Positions 55,019 to 64,000 are shown, counted from the stretch's first letter. The stretch is DNA of 64,000 bases from Butyrivibrio fibrisolvens (GCF_023206215.1 NZ_CP065800.1:310001-374000), one strand, 5' to 3'. The notes: generated by a model not told the origin, from the letters alone. Numbers and translations are program-made.

Positions 55019-55657
55019 CTATTTAGCAACAGCCACCATTGAGTGACGGATAACTGTATCGTGATATGTATAGCCCTTCTGGAGCTCCTGTGCGACAATT
55101 CCTTCTTCGTACTCATCGCTCTCTACCTGCATTACTGCGTTGTGGAGATTAGGATCAAACTCTTTGCCAAGAGCTTCTATCGGCTTAACATCCATGTCTT
55201 CAAGAGTCTTTAAAAGCTGCTTGTAGATCATGTCAAATCCCTGTACAAGAGAATCATCTTTCTTATCTTCCGGAACTGCTGCAAGACCTCTTTCGAAGTT
55301 ATCTACAACAGGAAGTATCTTGGTAAGTACATTGCCTGCTCCTGCATCGAACATCTGAGACTTCTCTTTCTCAGTTCTGTTACGGAAGTTCTCGAACTCT
55401 GCAAGCTGACGCTTGTACTTGTCTGTCATGTCGTCAAGCTTGTCCTGAAGAGGATTTTTCTTTTTTCCAAAAAGAGATTTCTTGCCCTCTTCCTTGACTT
55501 CTTCAGAAGCCTTATCTGTAGTATCTGCATCAGCTGTTTCTTTTGATGCTTCTGCAGTATTTTCGTTCTCAACCGCATCTCCTGATTGAGCTTCGTTTTC
55601 TTTAAGAGCTTCTTCTACTTCTTCCTGCTCTTTTTTGATTTCCTTTTCCTGACTCAA
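55019..55657 (-). CDS. grpE: Nucleotide exchange factor GrpE
   Basis: Releases ADP from DnaK. 212 residues: an acidic Glu/Ala/Thr-rich tail of about 75 residues, a coiled coil (LDDMTDKYKRQLAEFENFRNRTEKE near 78-102) and the C-terminal beta domain with GFDMIYKQLL and FDPNLHNAVM...GYTYHDTVIRHSMV. 39 nt after hrcA in the heat-shock operon. Confidence 0.96.
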   Translation of the reverse strand: MSQEKEIKKEQEEVEEALKENEAQSGDAVENENTAEASKETADADTTDKASEEVKEEGKKSLFGKKKNPLQDKLDDMTDKYKRQLAEFENFRNRTEKEKSQMFDAGAGNVLTKILPVVDNFERGLAAVPEDKKDDSLVQGFDMIYKQLLKTLEDMDVKPIEALGKEFDPNLHNAVMQVESDEYEEGIVAQELQKGYTYHDTVIRHSMVAVAK

Positions 55658-55696
55658 GTTGATTCTCCTTTATTACTATTTATTATATGAAAATAG

Positions 55697-56725
55697 CTAG
55701 TCGTTCTTCTTATAAAGATCATCCAGCTGATGCATCATTTCCTTAAGTGTAGATATGACCTTGTCATAGTCCATTCGCTTGGGGCCTATGATACCGACTG
55801 TGCCTCTCATACCTTCGGCAAGTTCGTAGGTTGCTGTAACTACGCTGCAATCCTTCATAGTATCTACCGGTGTTTCATTGCCTATATAAACCTGAATCCC
55901 GTGTTCCGTAGCACTAAGAGAACTTTCTACAAGACTTGTAAGATCACTCTTTTCTTCAAATGTATTGATAAGTTCACTCGCCTTTTTATTATCTGAAAGT
56001 TCGGGATATTTCAGGATATTGTTGGTACCGCTTGTATATATCTCAAGCTCCTCATCGGCTCTTATGGACTCTGCAGCTGCGTCTATCACATGACCTACAA
56101 TCTCGGAGTGGATACCAGCCTGCGCTTTGAGAGCTGCGATAAGGCCAAGGTTGATATTCTCAACTGATATACCGCTCAGGTTCGTATTCAGGATCATGTT
56201 GAGCTTAAGGATTGTCGCATCATCAAGCTCTTCCTCAACCGGTATCATCTTGTTCTTGATAAGATTGCCTTCAAGAACTATGGTAGCCAGAAGATGATCA
56301 GCATCCACTCTGCTTATCTGAAGGAATTTGAGCTTGTTCTTGCTCATGGTAGGTGTTGAAACCATGGTCGCATAATTGGTATTGTCCGCAAGCTGTCTTG
56401 CAACATGCTTAAGAAGATTCTCAAGCTTCTCTTCCTTATCAAGAAGCATCTCACGCATGCTGTCGACTTCCTTCTCCTTCTGGGCGAGCATATCATCTAC
56501 ATAGATACGATAGCCCTGATCGGATGGTATACGTCCTGCAGAAGTGTGTGGCTGTAATATAAGTCCCATCTCTTCAAGGTCTGCCATCTCATTGCGGATA
56601 GTCGCAGATGAAAGGTTCAGATCCGTATACTTGGAAATCGTCCTGCTTCCAACCGGCTCTCCGGTCTCCAGATAATTACGAACGATTGCATTTAGAATTG
56701 TTTTCTTACGCTCTGTAAGTTCCAA
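55697..56725 (-). CDS. hrcA: Heat-inducible repressor HrcA
   Basis: Repressor that binds CIRCE and is folded by GroEL. TTG 56725 is chosen: it gives MELTERKKTIL, the conserved start, with AGAAGAGG 6 nt upstream; the earlier in-frame ATG 56743 is only 6 nt from CIRCE and lacks a binding site. 342 residues. Winged helix GSRTISKYTDLNLSSATIRNEMADLEE near 31-57, then the GAF-like domain. First gene of hrcA-grpE-dnaK-dnaJ; groESL is not in this window. Confidence 0.93.
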   Translation of the reverse strand: MELTERKKTILNAIVRNYLETGEPVGSRTISKYTDLNLSSATIRNEMADLEEMGLILQPHTSAGRIPSDQGYRIYVDDMLAQKEKEVDSMREMLLDKEEKLENLLKHVARQLADNTNYATMVSTPTMSKNKLKFLQISRVDADHLLATIVLEGNLIKNKMIPVEEELDDATILKLNMILNTNLSGISVENINLGLIAALKAQAGIHSEIVGHVIDAAAESIRADEELEIYTSGTNNILKYPELSDNKKASELINTFEEKSDLTSLVESSLSATEHGIQVYIGNETPVDTMKDCSVVTATYELAEGMRGTVGIIGPKRMDYDKVISTLKEMMHQLDDLYKKND

Positions 56726-56749
56726 ATGATTACCTCTTCTCATCCGATG

Positions 56750-56776
56750 TTAGCACTCACTCGACTTGAGTGCTAA
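56750..56776. promoter_or_regulatory. CIRCE operator
   Basis: Exact consensus TTAGCACTC, N9, GAGTGCTAA, directly upstream of hrcA. Binding site of HrcA; the operon is thus autoregulated and heat-inducible. Confidence 0.98.
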
Positions 56777-56791
56777 CATCTTACATACGTT

Positions 56792-56820
56792 AAATTATCA
56801 CTTTAAAACTATACTGTCAA
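56792..56820 (-). promoter_or_regulatory. Promoter of the hrcA operon
   Basis: Minus strand TTGACA, 17-nt spacer, TAATTT; CIRCE falls just after the start point, where bound HrcA would block transcription. Confidence 0.75.
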
Positions 56821-56850
56821 CCGACTAATAAATAAAAAGTCTAAAGAAAA

Positions 56851-56897
56851 TATAAAGAAGCGCAAATCCTTATAGGATCTACGCTTCTTAAAAAAAC
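56851..56897. terminator. Terminator between DUF6465 gene and hrcA
   Basis: GAAGCG/CGCTTC and ATCCT/AGGAT pairs (56857-56887), A7 on one side and TTTATATTTT on the minus-strand exit. Confidence 0.7.
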
Positions 56898-56926
56898 AAA
56901 AAAGATATGGGGCAATTTAGGACTTG

Positions 56927-57763
56927 TTACAGATCAAAACTTCCAGTCTCTTCATCTGCAACAAAATATACCTTACCTTCTTCAGGCTTAACATAAAGGT
57001 TAAGGTTCTTTACAGATTCAAACTTATCACCAATAACAGCTCTTGCTTTATTATAAAGAACACTCTGCTCTATATCATAATCGCGATACTGTAGTACAAG
57101 CTTGACCTCAGGTTCTTTAGTTTTAGCAGCAGTATCCTTTGCAGCAGTGTCTTTAACCACAGTATCTTTTACTGATTCTGCCTTCTTTGCCACTTCCTTC
57201 TTGACTTCTTTAGCTTTCTTTACTGTCTCTTGCTTTATATCAGAGATTTTCTTTACAACCTCTTTCTTTGTATTAACTGCCTTCTTAGATGCTACCTTTT
57301 TAGAAGCTTCTTTTTTGGGAGTTTCTTTTTTAGAAGCCTCAGTTTTAGGCGCTTCCGTTTTTACAGCTGTAGCTTTTTCTTTTACTTCATCCTTAGCTTC
57401 AGCTATCTTCTTTTCTTCTTTTTTAGCTGAAGTTGCATTTTTCACTACATCTTTCTTAACTTCAGATGCTTCTTTCTTAGCCTTGGCTACCTTCTTTTTG
57501 GTTTCTTTTTCTACCTTTGCAGCCTTTTCCTTTATCTTCTTATCTTCTTCTGCAGCTTTCTTTGATACAGAAGCTTTAGCCTCTTTAGCCTTTTTTACTG
57601 CACCTTTTTCAAGCTTTATAACTTTGATACCAGCTTCTTCCTGCTTTGCCTTTTCCTCTTTGGCAAGTGCTGCTGCCTTCTCACTCTGCTCTATCACTGC
57701 AGCCTTTACAATGGATTTTATAGTTGCTGTAGGTCTTACCTGAGTGTCTTTGCTTTCTATCAT
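56927..57763 (-). CDS. DUF6465-like protein with long Lys/Ala/Glu-rich region
   Basis: 278 residues from ATG 57763, supported by GGGGAGG 8 nt upstream. Residues ~35-205 are low complexity: repeated KKA, KEA, AKK and EVK units, very basic overall, reminiscent of histone H1-like or TolA-like helices. The C-terminal ~60 residues form a compact domain (VLQYRDYDIEQSVLYNKA... YVKPEEGKVYFVAD), the part that resembles DUF6465 of Lachnospiraceae. DNA or cell-surface binding are both possible; no signal peptide or membrane segment. Flanked by terminators, single gene. Confidence 0.75.
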   Translation of the reverse strand: MIESKDTQVRPTATIKSIVKAAVIEQSEKAAALAKEEKAKQEEAGIKVIKLEKGAVKKAKEAKASVSKKAAEEDKKIKEKAAKVEKETKKKVAKAKKEASEVKKDVVKNATSAKKEEKKIAEAKDEVKEKATAVKTEAPKTEASKKETPKKEASKKVASKKAVNTKKEVVKKISDIKQETVKKAKEVKKEVAKKAESVKDTVVKDTAAKDTAAKTKEPEVKLVLQYRDYDIEQSVLYNKARAVIGDKFESVKNLNLYVKPEEGKVYFVADEETGSFDL

Positions 57764-57931
57764 ATTGGAATCCTCCCCATGCACAAGCATGCCTTACAAG
57801 TCGCAAGGTCAATTATTAAAAGATGTTTTGGAAAAAAATACAGTGAATCTGTTTGAACTAAAATACTTACGTTTTCGAGTTTATCGCAATTTCGTTACAA
57901 TGTCAATGATTTGATATCTCCAAATACAAAC

Positions 57932-58007
57932 AAAGAGCCATTTGGGGTAATATATTTTTTGTATATTTGCTATCAAAATAATATATTATACCAAATGACT
58001 CTTTTTT
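57932..58007. terminator. Long imperfect inverted repeat, bidirectional terminator
   Basis: Arms of about 25 bp: AAAGAG-c-CATTTGG ... CCAAATG-a-CTCTTT and GGTAATATATT with AATATATTATACC, 23-nt loop, T6 on each outer or inner side. Separates DUF5711 from DUF6465. The rest of the 334-nt gap between them holds the 11-bp repeats and nothing else obvious. Confidence 0.7.
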
Positions 58008-58040
58008 ATGCTCTTACTATATATGTAAAGATCAGTCTTA

Positions 58041-58116
58041 GTTCTATATAGTTCTATCTCAGTTCTGTATTAGTTCTATCTCGGTTCTATATTAGTTCTA
58101 TCTCAGTTCTATCTGA
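58041..58116. repeat. Seven 11-bp tandem repeats at the 3' end of the DUF5711 gene
   Basis: Plus-strand units start GTTCT at 58041, 58051, 58062, 58073, 58084, 58095 and 58106; six are 11 bp, the first is 10 bp. Units alternate GTTCTATCTCR and GTTCTRTATTA. The stop codon of the gene (58098-58100) lies within the sixth unit. Confidence 0.9.
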
Positions 58117-59336
58117 TCTATCGAATCAGCTGTCACTATAGTAAATCTGTTCCTGCTAGGTCCAGGGATGATTGCCTTTATACTTTCATCAAACTCCCCT
58201 TCAAATCGAAGAGTTCCATCTATTCCATATAACTGCCAGTGCTTGTCATTGTACACAACAAACTGATCATCTGAGAAGAACATATCAGTATAATCAAGAT
58301 CAAAATACTTCTCCAGAATATCCTTACCTGAAGTATTGTAGACTGTAAGTTTATAAGCTCCCTCTTCTGCTGTTCCGGCGCATATGATGCCTGCGTAGTC
58401 TTCGTTGTTATAAACGCTCATGATCTCAGTCTCACCGATCTCATTGACAACAGGGTCATTAGGAACATCCTCACCCTTGTAGAAGACTATACTCTTATCA
58501 GATACAGCCATATTAGTACTTGAATCAAGAAACACATCATATGGGATGATAGTATCTTCATACTTGAATGAGCTTACCATGTTATCTGTCTCATTCTGAC
58601 CTACAGCTCCAAAGTTAAAGAAGGTAACGCCTGTCAGAATAGAACCTCCCGACTCTTTCAGATAACATACTGCCAAAAGCTCAGCATTGGGAGACAAGGA
58701 CATGCTGGTAGGATATCCACTGTTGGCCATAGTAGCCTTGATAGCTGCAAGTTCCTTGCCCGATGTATCAAAAAGCTTGATCCTTGTTATATCATCATCG
58801 TCAAGAATGACCGCAACTACCCCCTGTGATGAAACGCAGAAATCCCTGATAGGAAGATTGGTTCCAAAACTTCCAAGAGTTCCCTGCGAATTGGCAACAT
58901 AGATAGTATTACCATTATAATCACCAACTGCAACGGTCTCACCGCATATTCTCACCACAGGTGCCTGCATATCATAGGTCATATTCCATAGCGCCCTTCC
59001 GTCTGCAGACATACAATTGATACCATCTTTACTGTATCTGATTATATTCTGTCCAAGCGGAAGTACTGTGACACCAGACATGCCGGTAAGAGATGTAGAG
59101 CTAAGAACCCTGGATTCCGAATACACCTTGTTGTGCCAGTTCACATATATAAATGCTATTATGGCAACCGCCGCAATCAGCAAAAAAATAGTTCTGTAAA
59201 ATACTATAAGCCTATGATTTCTTATCTTCTCCTGATAAGAAGGCTCTCTGGAAAAAGATGCACCGGTTTCTTCGTCCGGTGCATCTGCATCTCTAAAATT
59301 TCTGCTGTAATCTCTAAAGTTTTTGACTTCAGCCAT
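58098..59336 (-). CDS. DUF5711-like membrane-anchored beta-propeller protein
   Basis: 412 residues: cytoplasmic N-terminal tail, one transmembrane helix near 44-65 (TIFLLIAAVAIIAFIYV), then an extracytoplasmic domain of repeated beta blades (for example GRALWNMTYDMQAPVVRICGETVAVGDYNG and TSGKELAAIKAT...SPNAELLAVCYL), resembling a WD40-like or PQQ-like propeller. This matches the DUF5711 family, common in Lachnospiraceae and of unknown role. The last residues are encoded inside an 11-bp tandem repeat, so the C-terminus may vary between strains. Confidence 0.8.
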   Translation of the reverse strand: MAEVKNFRDYSRNFRDADAPDEETGASFSREPSYQEKIRNHRLIVFYRTIFLLIAAVAIIAFIYVNWHNKVYSESRVLSSTSLTGMSGVTVLPLGQNIIRYSKDGINCMSADGRALWNMTYDMQAPVVRICGETVAVGDYNGNTIYVANSQGTLGSFGTNLPIRDFCVSSQGVVAVILDDDDITRIKLFDTSGKELAAIKATMANSGYPTSMSLSPNAELLAVCYLKESGGSILTGVTFFNFGAVGQNETDNMVSSFKYEDTIIPYDVFLDSSTNMAVSDKSIVFYKGEDVPNDPVVNEIGETEIMSVYNNEDYAGIICAGTAEEGAYKLTVYNTSGKDILEKYFDLDYTDMFFSDDQFVVYNDKHWQLYGIDGTLRFEGEFDESIKAIIPGPSRNRFTIVTADSIDQIELR

Positions 59337-59431
59337 CAGTCCTCCATATAGAAAAACCTGTAAAAGATCTTTATATTTCTACAAGATAAGTGATGTAGGG
59401 ATTCAAGTTTTTAACCTATACTTAACACCAC

Positions 59432-60499
59432 TTAGTTAAACTTATAAACTGTAACAGCATCATATGGACGATCAGGTCCATATACAGGACTTGGGAATGA
59501 AGGAGTATTGATAGAATTAGGATATGTCTGTGTTTCAAGACAAAATCCATCATACTGACCATACTCATATCCGTCCTTACCAACAATATCCTTAAGGAAA
59601 TTAGCTGAATAGAACTGGAATCCCGGAAGATTGGTAGATGCATGCATAGTGATTCCTGTTGCAGGATTAGTAACTATAGCAAACTCATGCATACCACCGT
59701 CAACATTTCCATCCTCATCAACTGCACCATCGATTATGAAATTATGATCATAACCGTTTGCAAGAGCGATCTGCTCATAATCTGATGCAATATCCTGACC
59801 GATAGTCTTAGGAGTTGTAAAATCAAGCGGAGTTCCTTTAACAGCACGCTTCTCACCTGAAGGAATAGAATTCTTGTCCTTAACAGGTGTAAAGTAATGA
59901 GAATTGAGCTGAAGCACATGACCGAGAACCTTGCCGCTTCCGCTGCCACCGAGATTGAAATAGGTGTGATTAGTGATATTGATAAGAGTATCAGCATCGC
60001 TGTCTGCATGATAATGAAGCTTAAGCTCATTGTCATCAGAAAGTGAAACTTCTACTGTAAATGTACGATTGCCTGGGAATCCAAGCTCGCCATCAGCAGC
60101 CTTATAAGTGAATCTTACAAGATTGTCTCCCTCTTCGCTGTCCCATACTGTCTTGTGAAAACCATTGTCTCCATCTGTATGAAGATTGTTTACACCGTTT
60201 TCATTAAGTGGAAGATGATATTCCTTGCCTGCAATGGTATACTTACCACCCTCTACACGGTTAGCTGATGGTCCTATAGTAGATCCAAGAGTAGGCTTAT
60301 TGTCTGTATAGCCTTCAAAATCATCAAATCCAAGAACCACATCGCATCTGTTTCCATCACTGTCCTTAACAAAGACGTTCTGGATGTTGATACCATAATT
60401 AAGAACAGTTACTTCCATATCATTTTTATTAGTAATATGGAAAAGATATACAGCCTGTCCCTTTTGTGTCTCCCCAACAAATTCTCTCTTTACGCTCAT
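59432..60499 (-). CDS. galM: Aldose 1-epimerase (galactose mutarotase)
   Basis: Interconverts alpha and beta anomers of galactose or glucose. 355 residues. [15 protein letters not shown] near 93-107 holds one active-site His, [11 protein letters not shown] near 178-188 the second, and [10 protein letters not shown] near 312-321 the catalytic Glu. No Leloir genes (galK, galT, galE) are adjacent. It overlaps the end of recR by 4 nt, so it is co-transcribed with dnaX-ybaB-recR. Confidence 0.94.
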   Translation of the reverse strand: MSVKREFVGETQKGQAVYLFHITNKNDMEVTVLNYGINIQNVFVKDSDGNRCDVVLGFDDFEGYTDNKPTLGSTIGPSANRVEGGKYTIAGKEYHLPLNENGVNNLHTDGDNGFHKTVWDSEEGDNLVRFTYKAADGELGFPGNRTFTVEVSLSDDNELKLHYHADSDADTLINITNHTYFNLGGSGSGKVLGHVLQLNSHYFTPVKDKNSIPSGEKRAVKGTPLDFTTPKTIGQDIASDYEQIALANGYDHNFIIDGAVDEDGNVDGGMHEFAIVTNPATGITMHASTNLPGFQFYSANFLKDIVGKDGYEYGQYDGFCLETQTYPNSINTPSFPSPVYGPDRPYDAVTVYKFN

Positions 60500-61095
60500 A
60501 CTTCCGTCCTTCCCTCTAGTGCGCGTAGTAGCGTCACCTCATCAATATATTCCAGATCCCCTCCAACAGGTACACCGCTCGCAATACGAGTCACTTTGAT
60601 ACCTGTGGGCTTCACCAGTTTACTTACATACATAGCTGTCGTCTCGCCTTCAAGACTCGATCCTGTAGCAAGGATGACCTCATTTACATCCTCTGTCTGA
60701 AGACGCTGTAATAGTTCTTTAAGTCTTATATCAGATGGTCCTACGCCAAGCATAGGTGATATTACGCCCTGAAGCACATGATATAGACCATTGTACTTGC
60801 CTGTTCTTTCATATGCCGCAAGATCTCTTGAGTTCTCGACAACCATTATTGTTGACTTGTCCCTGCTGTCATTGGAACAGATAGGACACAGATCACCATC
60901 TGTAAGTGTGCAACACTTCTTGCAATAGTGAACATTCTCTCTGGCATCATTGATAGCACCTGAGAGCCTTGCAACACGGTCCTTGGGCATATTGATAATA
61001 TAAAAAGCAAGCCTCTGAGCTGACTTCCCTCCTATTCCGGGGAGAGAAGAAAGCTCTTCTATCAGCTTGTTAACATGGCCACTGTACAGATCCAT
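60496..61095 (-). CDS. recR: Recombination protein RecR
   Basis: Recombination mediator acting with RecO. 199 residues. Helix-hairpin-helix [16 protein letters not shown] near 16-31, four-Cys zinc finger C58, C61, C70, C73, and the Toprim domain with [14 protein letters not shown] near 87-100 and [15 protein letters not shown] near 140-154. Starts 1 nt from the end of ybaB. Confidence 0.96.
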   Translation of the reverse strand: MDLYSGHVNKLIEELSSLPGIGGKSAQRLAFYIINMPKDRVARLSGAINDARENVHYCKKCCTLTDGDLCPICSNDSRDKSTIMVVENSRDLAAYERTGKYNGLYHVLQGVISPMLGVGPSDIRLKELLQRLQTEDVNEVILATGSSLEGETTAMYVSKLVKPTGIKVTRIASGVPVGGDLEYIDEVTLLRALEGRTEV

Positions 61096-61445
61096 TAGAA
61101 TCCAAGTCCTCCAAAGCCGCCAAGTCCGCCTGTCATCTTGCCGAGGACTTCTGCGTTAGCCTTATCAGCTTCGCCCATAGCTTCATTAACTGCAGCAACG
61201 ATAAGATCCTGGAGCATCTCTACATCATCAGGATCAACCGCTTCCGGAGAAATCTTGATAGACTTGAGCTCTTTGCCACCTGTAACAGTTGCTTCTACAG
61301 CACCGCCGCCGGCTTTAGCTGTGAACTCTTTAGTCTCAAGCTCTTTCTGATTCTCTTCCATCTGACGCTGCATACGCTGTGCCTGCTTCATCAGATTATT
61401 CATGTTTCCAGGCATTCCGCCAGGAAATCCTCCACGCTTACTCAT
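61095..61445 (-). CDS. YbaB/EbfC nucleoid-associated protein
   Basis: 116 residues. Gly/Phe/Met-rich ends, helix [18 protein letters not shown] near 19-36, [20 protein letters not shown] near 49-68, C-terminal helix [16 protein letters not shown]. Binds DNA as a dimer. Conserved dnaX-ybaB-recR order. Confidence 0.95.
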   Translation of the reverse strand: MSKRGGFPGGMPGNMNNLMKQAQRMQRQMEENQKELETKEFTAKAGGGAVEATVTGGKELKSIKISPEAVDPDDVEMLQDLIVAAVNEAMGEADKANAEVLGKMTGGLGGFGGLGF

Positions 61446-61572
61446 AAAATAATACCTCCGTAAAATCCATTTTATAAAAAGACATATGAATAAATTCTAT
61501 GTACTAATTATTAAAAAATAAAATTTAATGCATTTGGATCTACATTTAAAATACTTCTAAATCCAAACACGA

Positions 61573-63423
61573 TCAGACCTCATCATCAGGCTCATCCTTT
61601 TCTTCAAAAGAATTGCCATCATCTTCAGGACTAAGATTCTGAAGCGACTCCGTCATAAATCCGTAGTCCGCATCATGCATATCGCTTATATCACCGGATA
61701 CTTCATCCACAGCCTGACTTTCATTTATACTATCAGATACTCCGCCTGTCGGCTGACTATCACTTGCACCATCAGACACATTGTCCTTAGAGATTGTATC
61801 CTCTACAGGCCTATTAACTTCATCTTCTGTCACAACATCAAACTGTATTGCAGACTTTATAGCTTCAAGGTCTATATATGACTCCTCAAACTGTTCACCC
61901 TTGGCAAGAGCTCTTATCTCGACCTTGATATCCTTGCCAAAAGCATCTGCAAGTTCCTGTTCAAGATACTTCTTCTGAGCCTCAATGATTCCCATGGTGA
62001 CCTGGTTATTAAATACCATCTGAAGAGTATTATCAGCTCCAAGAGACAGTCTGGGTCTGTCAGTCTTCATGAAGTTCTTAAGGGCAGCATCTTTCATACC
62101 GCCAAGAAAGCGATCGAACCCGTCAACTACAGCTTTGATATCCTCAGGGATCGGCTTATCAAGTTTCCTTGCTGCTACAGGTTTTGGAGCTTCTAATGAT
62201 GCGCCGGAAGACGCAGCATTTGTCACAGCAATCTGTCCATTCCTGATCCTGTCTATGATATCAGCAGATTCTCTTGCTTTATTCTCAAGAGCTCTTACAC
62301 GCTGAGCCAGTCCCTCATCTGTTGTGCCTTCCATCTGAGGGCGACAGATCCTTATAAGCGCCATCTCAATCAGAATACGCTTTTGCGCAGCAAAACGCAA
62401 ACTTGCTTCAAGCTCTGAAAATACGCTTATAAAATGCATTATAGTATCTATGTCAGTAGCTTGGGCCTGATCCTTTAATACCTCAAGATTATCAGATGAT
62501 ATATCAACAACATCTTCTACATTATCAGAAGTTGTGACCAGCATCAAATTCCTAAGATACCATACAAAATCCGCAACGAACTGTGAAAGCTCTCTTCCCT
62601 GTATAACTACATCTGCAAGGATGCTAAGTGCTTCCTTGGCATCTGACTGTGTCAGAGCTTTAAACATCTGACCAAAGACTGCTGTATCAACTGCTCCCAG
62701 CACTCCCAGTACCTTATCATAGGTCAGCTCCTGCCCGTAGTTAAAGGCAACACACTGATCCAGAAGGCTTAAGGAATCTCTCATGGATCCGTCAGCAGCT
62801 CTTGCGATATATCTAAGTGCCTTCTCCTGTGCTTTGATACCCTCTCTTTCAGTAACTTCCTTAAGTCTGTCTTCTATAGTATCTATAGTGATACGATGAA
62901 AATCATACCTTTGGCATCTTGATAAAATAGTGATCGGTATCTTCTGAACTTCAGTAGTAGCCAGAATGAAAAGCACATATTCCGGAGGCTCTTCAAGTGT
63001 CTTTAGAAGTGCATTGAAAGCTCCTGTAGAGAGCATGTGTACCTCATCGATGATGTACACTTTCTTCTTGCCCATTGTAGGAGAATAGGACACTTCATCT
63101 ATGATGGTTCTGATATTATCAACACCATTGTTGGATGCAGCATCGATCTCGACAACGTCAACGCATCTGCCTTCTGCTATGGCTCTGCAGGTCTCGCACT
63201 CACCGCAAGGATTGCCATCTACGGGATGCTCGCAGTTAACAGCCCTTGAAAGTATCTTGGCTACAGACGTCTTACCTGTTCCACGGGTTCCGCAGAACAG
63301 ATATGCATGTCCCACACGGTCTGATATTATCTGATTTTTAAGTGTTGTTACTATATGATCCTGGCCTTTGACATCTTCAAATGTCGGAGGACGGAACTTT
63401 CTATATAATGCTACGTATGGCAT
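61573..63423 (-). CDS. dnaX: DNA polymerase III subunits gamma/tau
   Basis: Clamp-loader ATPase. 616 residues. Walker A CGTRGTGKTS near 44-53, zinc cysteines in CEHPVDGNPCGECETC near 69-84, Walker B YIIDEVHMLS near 123, sensor SRCQRYDF near 169. The tau-like C-terminal half ends in an acidic Ser/Asp/Glu tail. No A-run frameshift site like that of E. coli dnaX is seen, so a single long product is expected. Confidence 0.96.
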   Translation of the reverse strand: MPYVALYRKFRPPTFEDVKGQDHIVTTLKNQIISDRVGHAYLFCGTRGTGKTSVAKILSRAVNCEHPVDGNPCGECETCRAIAEGRCVDVVEIDAASNNGVDNIRTIIDEVSYSPTMGKKKVYIIDEVHMLSTGAFNALLKTLEEPPEYVLFILATTEVQKIPITILSRCQRYDFHRITIDTIEDRLKEVTEREGIKAQEKALRYIARAADGSMRDSLSLLDQCVAFNYGQELTYDKVLGVLGAVDTAVFGQMFKALTQSDAKEALSILADVVIQGRELSQFVADFVWYLRNLMLVTTSDNVEDVVDISSDNLEVLKDQAQATDIDTIMHFISVFSELEASLRFAAQKRILIEMALIRICRPQMEGTTDEGLAQRVRALENKARESADIIDRIRNGQIAVTNAASSGASLEAPKPVAARKLDKPIPEDIKAVVDGFDRFLGGMKDAALKNFMKTDRPRLSLGADNTLQMVFNNQVTMGIIEAQKKYLEQELADAFGKDIKVEIRALAKGEQFEESYIDLEAIKSAIQFDVVTEDEVNRPVEDTISKDNVSDGASDSQPTGGVSDSINESQAVDEVSGDISDMHDADYGFMTESLQNLSPEDDGNSFEEKDEPDDEV

Positions 63424-63580
63424 CTCTAATACTCTTTTCGCAATATCCTATTTTTTATAAATAATAATGTTACACTGCCAAAACTATAAGCATAGGCTAA
63501 TAAAATCTATGATAGGCGCTCTTGGCCATGAGCTTTGACACCTACAACATTATAACACAAGAAAGGAATCTCTCTTACCA
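63424..63580 (-). promoter_or_regulatory. dnaX leader with extended minus-10 promoter
   Basis: TG-T-TATAAT at 63551-63559 on the minus strand, no clear minus-35, then a leader of about 120 nt with a hairpin GCTC/GAGC inside TAGG/CCTA. I looked for the SRP RNA gene often found here in Firmicutes and see no GGAA-loop signature. Confidence 0.45.
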
Positions 63581-64000
63581 TTAATCTCCAAAGCAGATAC
63601 CAAGCATCTTGGCTTCCTTGATAATACTTGCATCCTTTGGAAGGGACTTGAGCTTGCCGGCAACCTCTTTAAGAGGGACCTTGACCATCTCACGATTCTT
63701 GTATGCGATCATATATCCGTATTCTTTGTTAAGAATAAGCTGTCCTGCCTCTACTCCGACACGGCTTGCAAATACTCTGTCATAAGGATCAGGCACTCCG
63801 CCTCTTTGCATATGCCCGGGAACTGTAACTCTGACTTCGCGACCCGTCTTTTTCTGAATCTGATCTGCGATCTCGTATGATACAGAAGGGAATGCATAAC
63901 TTGAAAGTTTCTTCTTATACTCTTTCTTGGTAAGCTTGGCATCCTCTTTGGAGATAGCACCCTCTGCAACTGCAAGGATGGTGAATCTCGAACCATTTGT
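63581..64000 (-). CDS. pfkA: 6-phosphofructokinase, C-terminal part
   Basis: Glycolytic phosphorylation of fructose 6-phosphate. Only the last 139 codons are inside the window; the frame is open through position 64000, so the gene continues to the right. Visible: RFTILAVAEGA at the left edge of the fragment, VRVTVPGHMQRGG (compare GHIQRGG of classical PFK), DRVFASRVGVEAGQLI, and MVKVPLKEVAGKL. The exact phosphoryl donor (ATP or pyrophosphate) is decided by N-terminal residues that are outside. The dnaX promoter overlaps the region just past its stop. Confidence 0.85.
   Translation of the reverse strand, partial: TNGSRFTILAVAEGAISKEDAKLTKKEYKKKLSSYAFPSVSYEIADQIQKKTGREVRVTVPGHMQRGGVPDPYDRVFASRVGVEAGQLILNKEYGYMIAYKNREMVKVPLKEVAGKLKSLPKDASIIKEAKMLGICFGD

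Noticed and set aside
57102..57743. 213-codon plus-strand frame rich in Phe and Ser opposite the DUF6465 gene
   Set aside because: Composition is what the complement of Lys/Ala/Glu codons gives; no binding site or promoter.
61573..63423. Programmed frameshift in dnaX making a short gamma subunit
   Set aside because: No A6G-type slippery run or following stem was seen.
63424..63580. SRP RNA gene upstream of dnaX, as in Bacillus
   Set aside because: The gap is too short and lacks the conserved GGAA-tetraloop hairpin.

Overview
The window looks like a chromosomal core region of a motile, anaerobic Lachnospiraceae member, with Butyrivibrio or Pseudobutyrivibrio the nearest guess. The reasons are moderate-to-low GC judged by eye, Firmicutes gene orders (mbl-flhO-flhP, hrcA-grpE-dnaK-dnaJ, ruvX-ireB, dnaX-ybaB-recR), a CIRCE operator, IreB, YjfB, CvfB, an acyl-ACP thioesterase, and many proteins typical of Lachnospiraceae (DUF5711, DUF5722, DUF6465). 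This placement is inference; no rRNA is present. I see no CRISPR array, prophage, transposase or integrase.

Layout. 1-9.2 kb, mostly minus strand: surface polysaccharide genes (CpsB-type phosphatase, a GT4 glycosyltransferase, the GDP-fucose pair gmd/fcl, a large membrane protein, a PAP2 protein, rfbD) with one AraC regulator on the plus strand, then HPr. 9.2-13 kb: cdaA-cdaR for cyclic-di-AMP with two unrecognised membrane proteins upstream. 13-20.1 kb: mbl-flgF-flgG-flgJ (rod shape and flagellar rod), recD2, comF and a YvyF-like flagellar gene. 20.5-25.7 kb: divergent uvrA and uvrB. 25.9-30.3 kb: ftsE-ftsX-M23 hydrolase-CtpA, a cell-wall and division unit. 30.4-35.3 kb: PucR-type regulator, YjfB, CvfB, thioesterase, secreted DUF5722 protein and tRNA-Gln. 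35.5-42.9 kb: tRNA modification and RNA housekeeping (TrhP/U32, TrmR, a short MltG-like protein, RNase J, Fur, DUF1292, RuvX, IreB, MtaB). 43-48.2 kb: an HPr-like protein, thiI with a cysteine desulfurase (tRNA thiolation), rsmE-prmA. 48.4-51.7 kb: an unknown membrane protein and an orphan LytTR/GHKL two-component pair. 51.7-56.8 kb: hrcA-grpE-dnaK-dnaJ under CIRCE. 56.9-64 kb: DUF6465, DUF5711, galM, recR-ybaB-dnaX and the end of a phosphofructokinase gene.

Most genes lie on the minus strand. The most interesting signals are not new protein families. They are: (1) an apparent frameshift in an A6 run at the uvrA N-terminus; (2) an 85-bp palindromic insertion between the LytTR and GHKL genes, flanked by a 10-bp direct repeat that carries a ribosome binding site; (3) three consecutive perfect or nested hairpins at 48.2 kb of similar architecture; (4) structured non-coding stretches between uvrA and mbl and between ftsX and the M23 hydrolase; (5) three separate tandem duplications placed exactly at gene ends (comF/recD2, the 48.4-kb membrane protein, DUF5711); and (6) an HPr paralogue that lacks the phosphorylatable histidine. 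I did not find a clearly new defence or biosynthetic system here.
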